NCBI GenBank assembly: GCA_005784505.1
Contig: VCAZ01000032.1
Coordinates: forward strand, 3,995,948 to 4,059,947
DNA: 64,000 bases
Reading direction: 5' to 3'
DNA from: Bagarius yarrelli
Taxonomy: Eukaryota; Chordata; Actinopteri; Siluriformes; Sisoridae
A program made the position numbers and the translations under genes. The notes under the pieces are model-generated. The model had not been told where the DNA came from. It made no database searches and saw only the letters and a program-made list of their open reading frames with translations. Each line of letters opens with the position of its first letter. Within the stretch, counting starts at the first letter, position 1. Of the stretch, positions 62,413-64,000 are shown one piece after another.

Positions 62413-62799
62413 GTAACCTTCTTCCACTTCACCTGGGGTTAAGCATCAAATTAGAGCCCAGGGGAACGTTCCAGCAGCACATGAGCTTCGGCTCACACAC
62501 TACAGGTTTCCCGTCTCTGAATGGAGGAAAAAACACCAGTCGTTAAACATTTACAGATTGGACTTTATCCCTTTGACCGCGAGGTCACTTTGCTGCCACT
62601 TTTACTCCTCCGCTGAAAAGTGAACTTCCCGGTGACCCGTGTCCTCATTATGCTTAGTGGAAGGGGGGAGTGGGACAGTTGTCAGTCACATCAGGAAGTA
62701 CATTTTCATCCGAGCGAGTGAGAGGAAAATTCAGGGATGTAGGAAGTGAAAGGAAGTTCACCATTACCAAAGACACTTTAGAAAAGTCAGTAGGGAATC

Positions 62800-63830
62800 T
62801 AGTGGTTGGGGGAGTGTATTCATTGTGTGTAGTGGTTAGGGGTCTTTATCTAGGAAGTTCAGTGTTAAGTATAACATATAACAAGACATAGCCATACCAA
62901 CACTTAATGTAGTGTTAAGAGCACTTCATGTAGGGAGTGTAATGTTAAGGGCACATTATCTAGGTGGCGTAGTGTTTAGGAAAATTTATCTAAAGGAATG
63001 TGGGGGACTTCATCTAGCGAGTGCAGAGGTAAAAGGTCTTCATCTAGGAGTTGTAGTGGTAAGAAGACTTAATCTAGGGACTGTAGTGGTAAAAGGACTT
63101 CATCTAGAGGGTGTAGTTGTTAAGGTTCATTGTATATGGAGTGTAGTGGTAATGTAGCTTCATTTAGGGGTGTAGTTGTAAAAGGACTGTAGTGGTTAGG
63201 GGACTATGTTTGGGGAGTATAGTGAATATGGGGCTTTGTTTAGGAAGTGTAGTGGATAGGGGACTTTGTTTAGAAAGTGTAGTGGTTAGGGGACTTGTTT
63301 AGGGAGTGTAGTGGTTAGGGGACTTTGTTTAAAAGTGTAGTGGTTAGGGGACTTTGTTTAAAAGTGTAGTGGTTAAAGGACTTTGTTTAGGGAGTGTGGT
63401 GGTTAGTGGACTTTATTTAGGGAGAGTAGTGGTTTGTTTGGGGAGTGTAGTGGATATGGGGCTTTGTTTAGGGAGTGTAGTGGATATGGGGCTTTGTTTA
63501 GGGAGTGTAGTAGATAGGGGACTTTGTTTAGAAAGTGTAGTGGTTAGGGGACATTATTTAGGGAGAGTAGTGGATAGGGAACTTTGTTTAGAAAGTGTAG
63601 TGGTTAGGGGACTTGTTTAGGGAGTGTAGTAAGTGGGGAACTTTGTTTAGTGAGTGTAGTGGTTAGGGAACTTTGAGAGTTTAGTGGTTAGGGGACCTAG
63701 TTTATGGAGTGTAGTGGTTATGGTACTTTGTTCAGGGAGTGTAGTAGTTAGGGGACTTTGTTTCTAGAGTGTGGTGATTAGGGGACTTTGTTTAGTGAGT
63801 GTATTGGTTAGGGGAAGTGCTGAAGGAGGT
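62800..63830. repeat. 30 bp minisatellite in myosin IX intron 1
   Basis: About 34 units based on GTAGTGGTTAGGGGACTTTG plus TTTAGGGAGT, with point variation. Frames stay open because the unit is 30 bp. No next exon was found before the window end. Confidence 0.92.
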
Positions 63831-64000
63831 TATAGGTCCTAGCACATGTGGTGCAGATGTTGAACAGTGACCTGAACTGGTCTGTTTACTGTAACTGATG
63901 CAGTTCTAATAATCTGGCAGTGAGGGTGTGTTTCCTCTCTGGGCATTTCTTAAGGAGGTACTGTGATTGGCTGAGTGTGATGATGATGTCATAGTGTTAT

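Overview
This is a gene-bearing stretch of a vertebrate nuclear genome, almost certainly a ray-finned fish. The evidence is: spliced genes with GT-AG introns; vertebrate-specific protein families (NFATC4, LTB4 receptor, MYADM, lifeguard/GRINA, ZNRF, myosin IX); interspersed repeats typical of teleosts, including a tRNA-derived SINE and a Tc1 remnant; and very abundant (CA)n and minisatellites. The species cannot be fixed from the sequence alone. Gene models below were built by hand from splice sites, reading phase and remembered family motifs, with no alignment run.

Layout. (1) 1289-2862, plus: ZNRF-type RING E3 ligase, 4 exons. (2) 2863-7230: repeat-rich spacer with a tail-to-tail SINE pair. 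(3) 7231-10136, plus: GRINA/lifeguard-like multipass protein, whose first coding exon has a broken frame. (4) 12693-24846, minus: complete 16-exon PARP2, carrying a ~4.9 kb satellite in one intron. (5) 25381-29930, plus: METTL17, head-to-head with PARP2 across a 534 bp shared promoter. (6) 30494-33150, minus: SDR39U1, tail-to-tail with METTL17. (7) 34145-38270, minus: leukotriene B4 receptor-like GPCR, unusually split into four coding exons. (8) 41665-49408, plus: NFATC4, 13 exons. (9) 51777-52658, minus: MYADM-like single-exon MARVEL-type protein. (10) 61693 to about 62412, plus: first coding exon of a myosin IX gene that runs off the window.

PARP2, METTL17, SDR39U1, LTB4R and NFATC4 all lie on human chromosome 14q11.2-q12, so the middle of the window looks like a conserved vertebrate synteny block. 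The genes are not an operon or one pathway: they cover DNA-strand-break signalling (PARP2), mitoribosome assembly (METTL17), a redox-type SDR, leukotriene sensing, calcium/calcineurin-dependent transcription (NFATC4), membrane organisation and Rho-linked motor function.

About fifteen unrelated minisatellites fill introns and spacers. Several have clean ends and a scrambled middle, which is the reverse of normal array evolution and points to assembly or polishing error. I found no CRISPR array, rRNA or tRNA gene, or convincing undescribed system. The best leads are structural: the split LTB4R, the exon-tail duplication and GC-AG intron in PARP2, the broken GRINA exon, and the minisatellite-derived METTL17 C-terminus.
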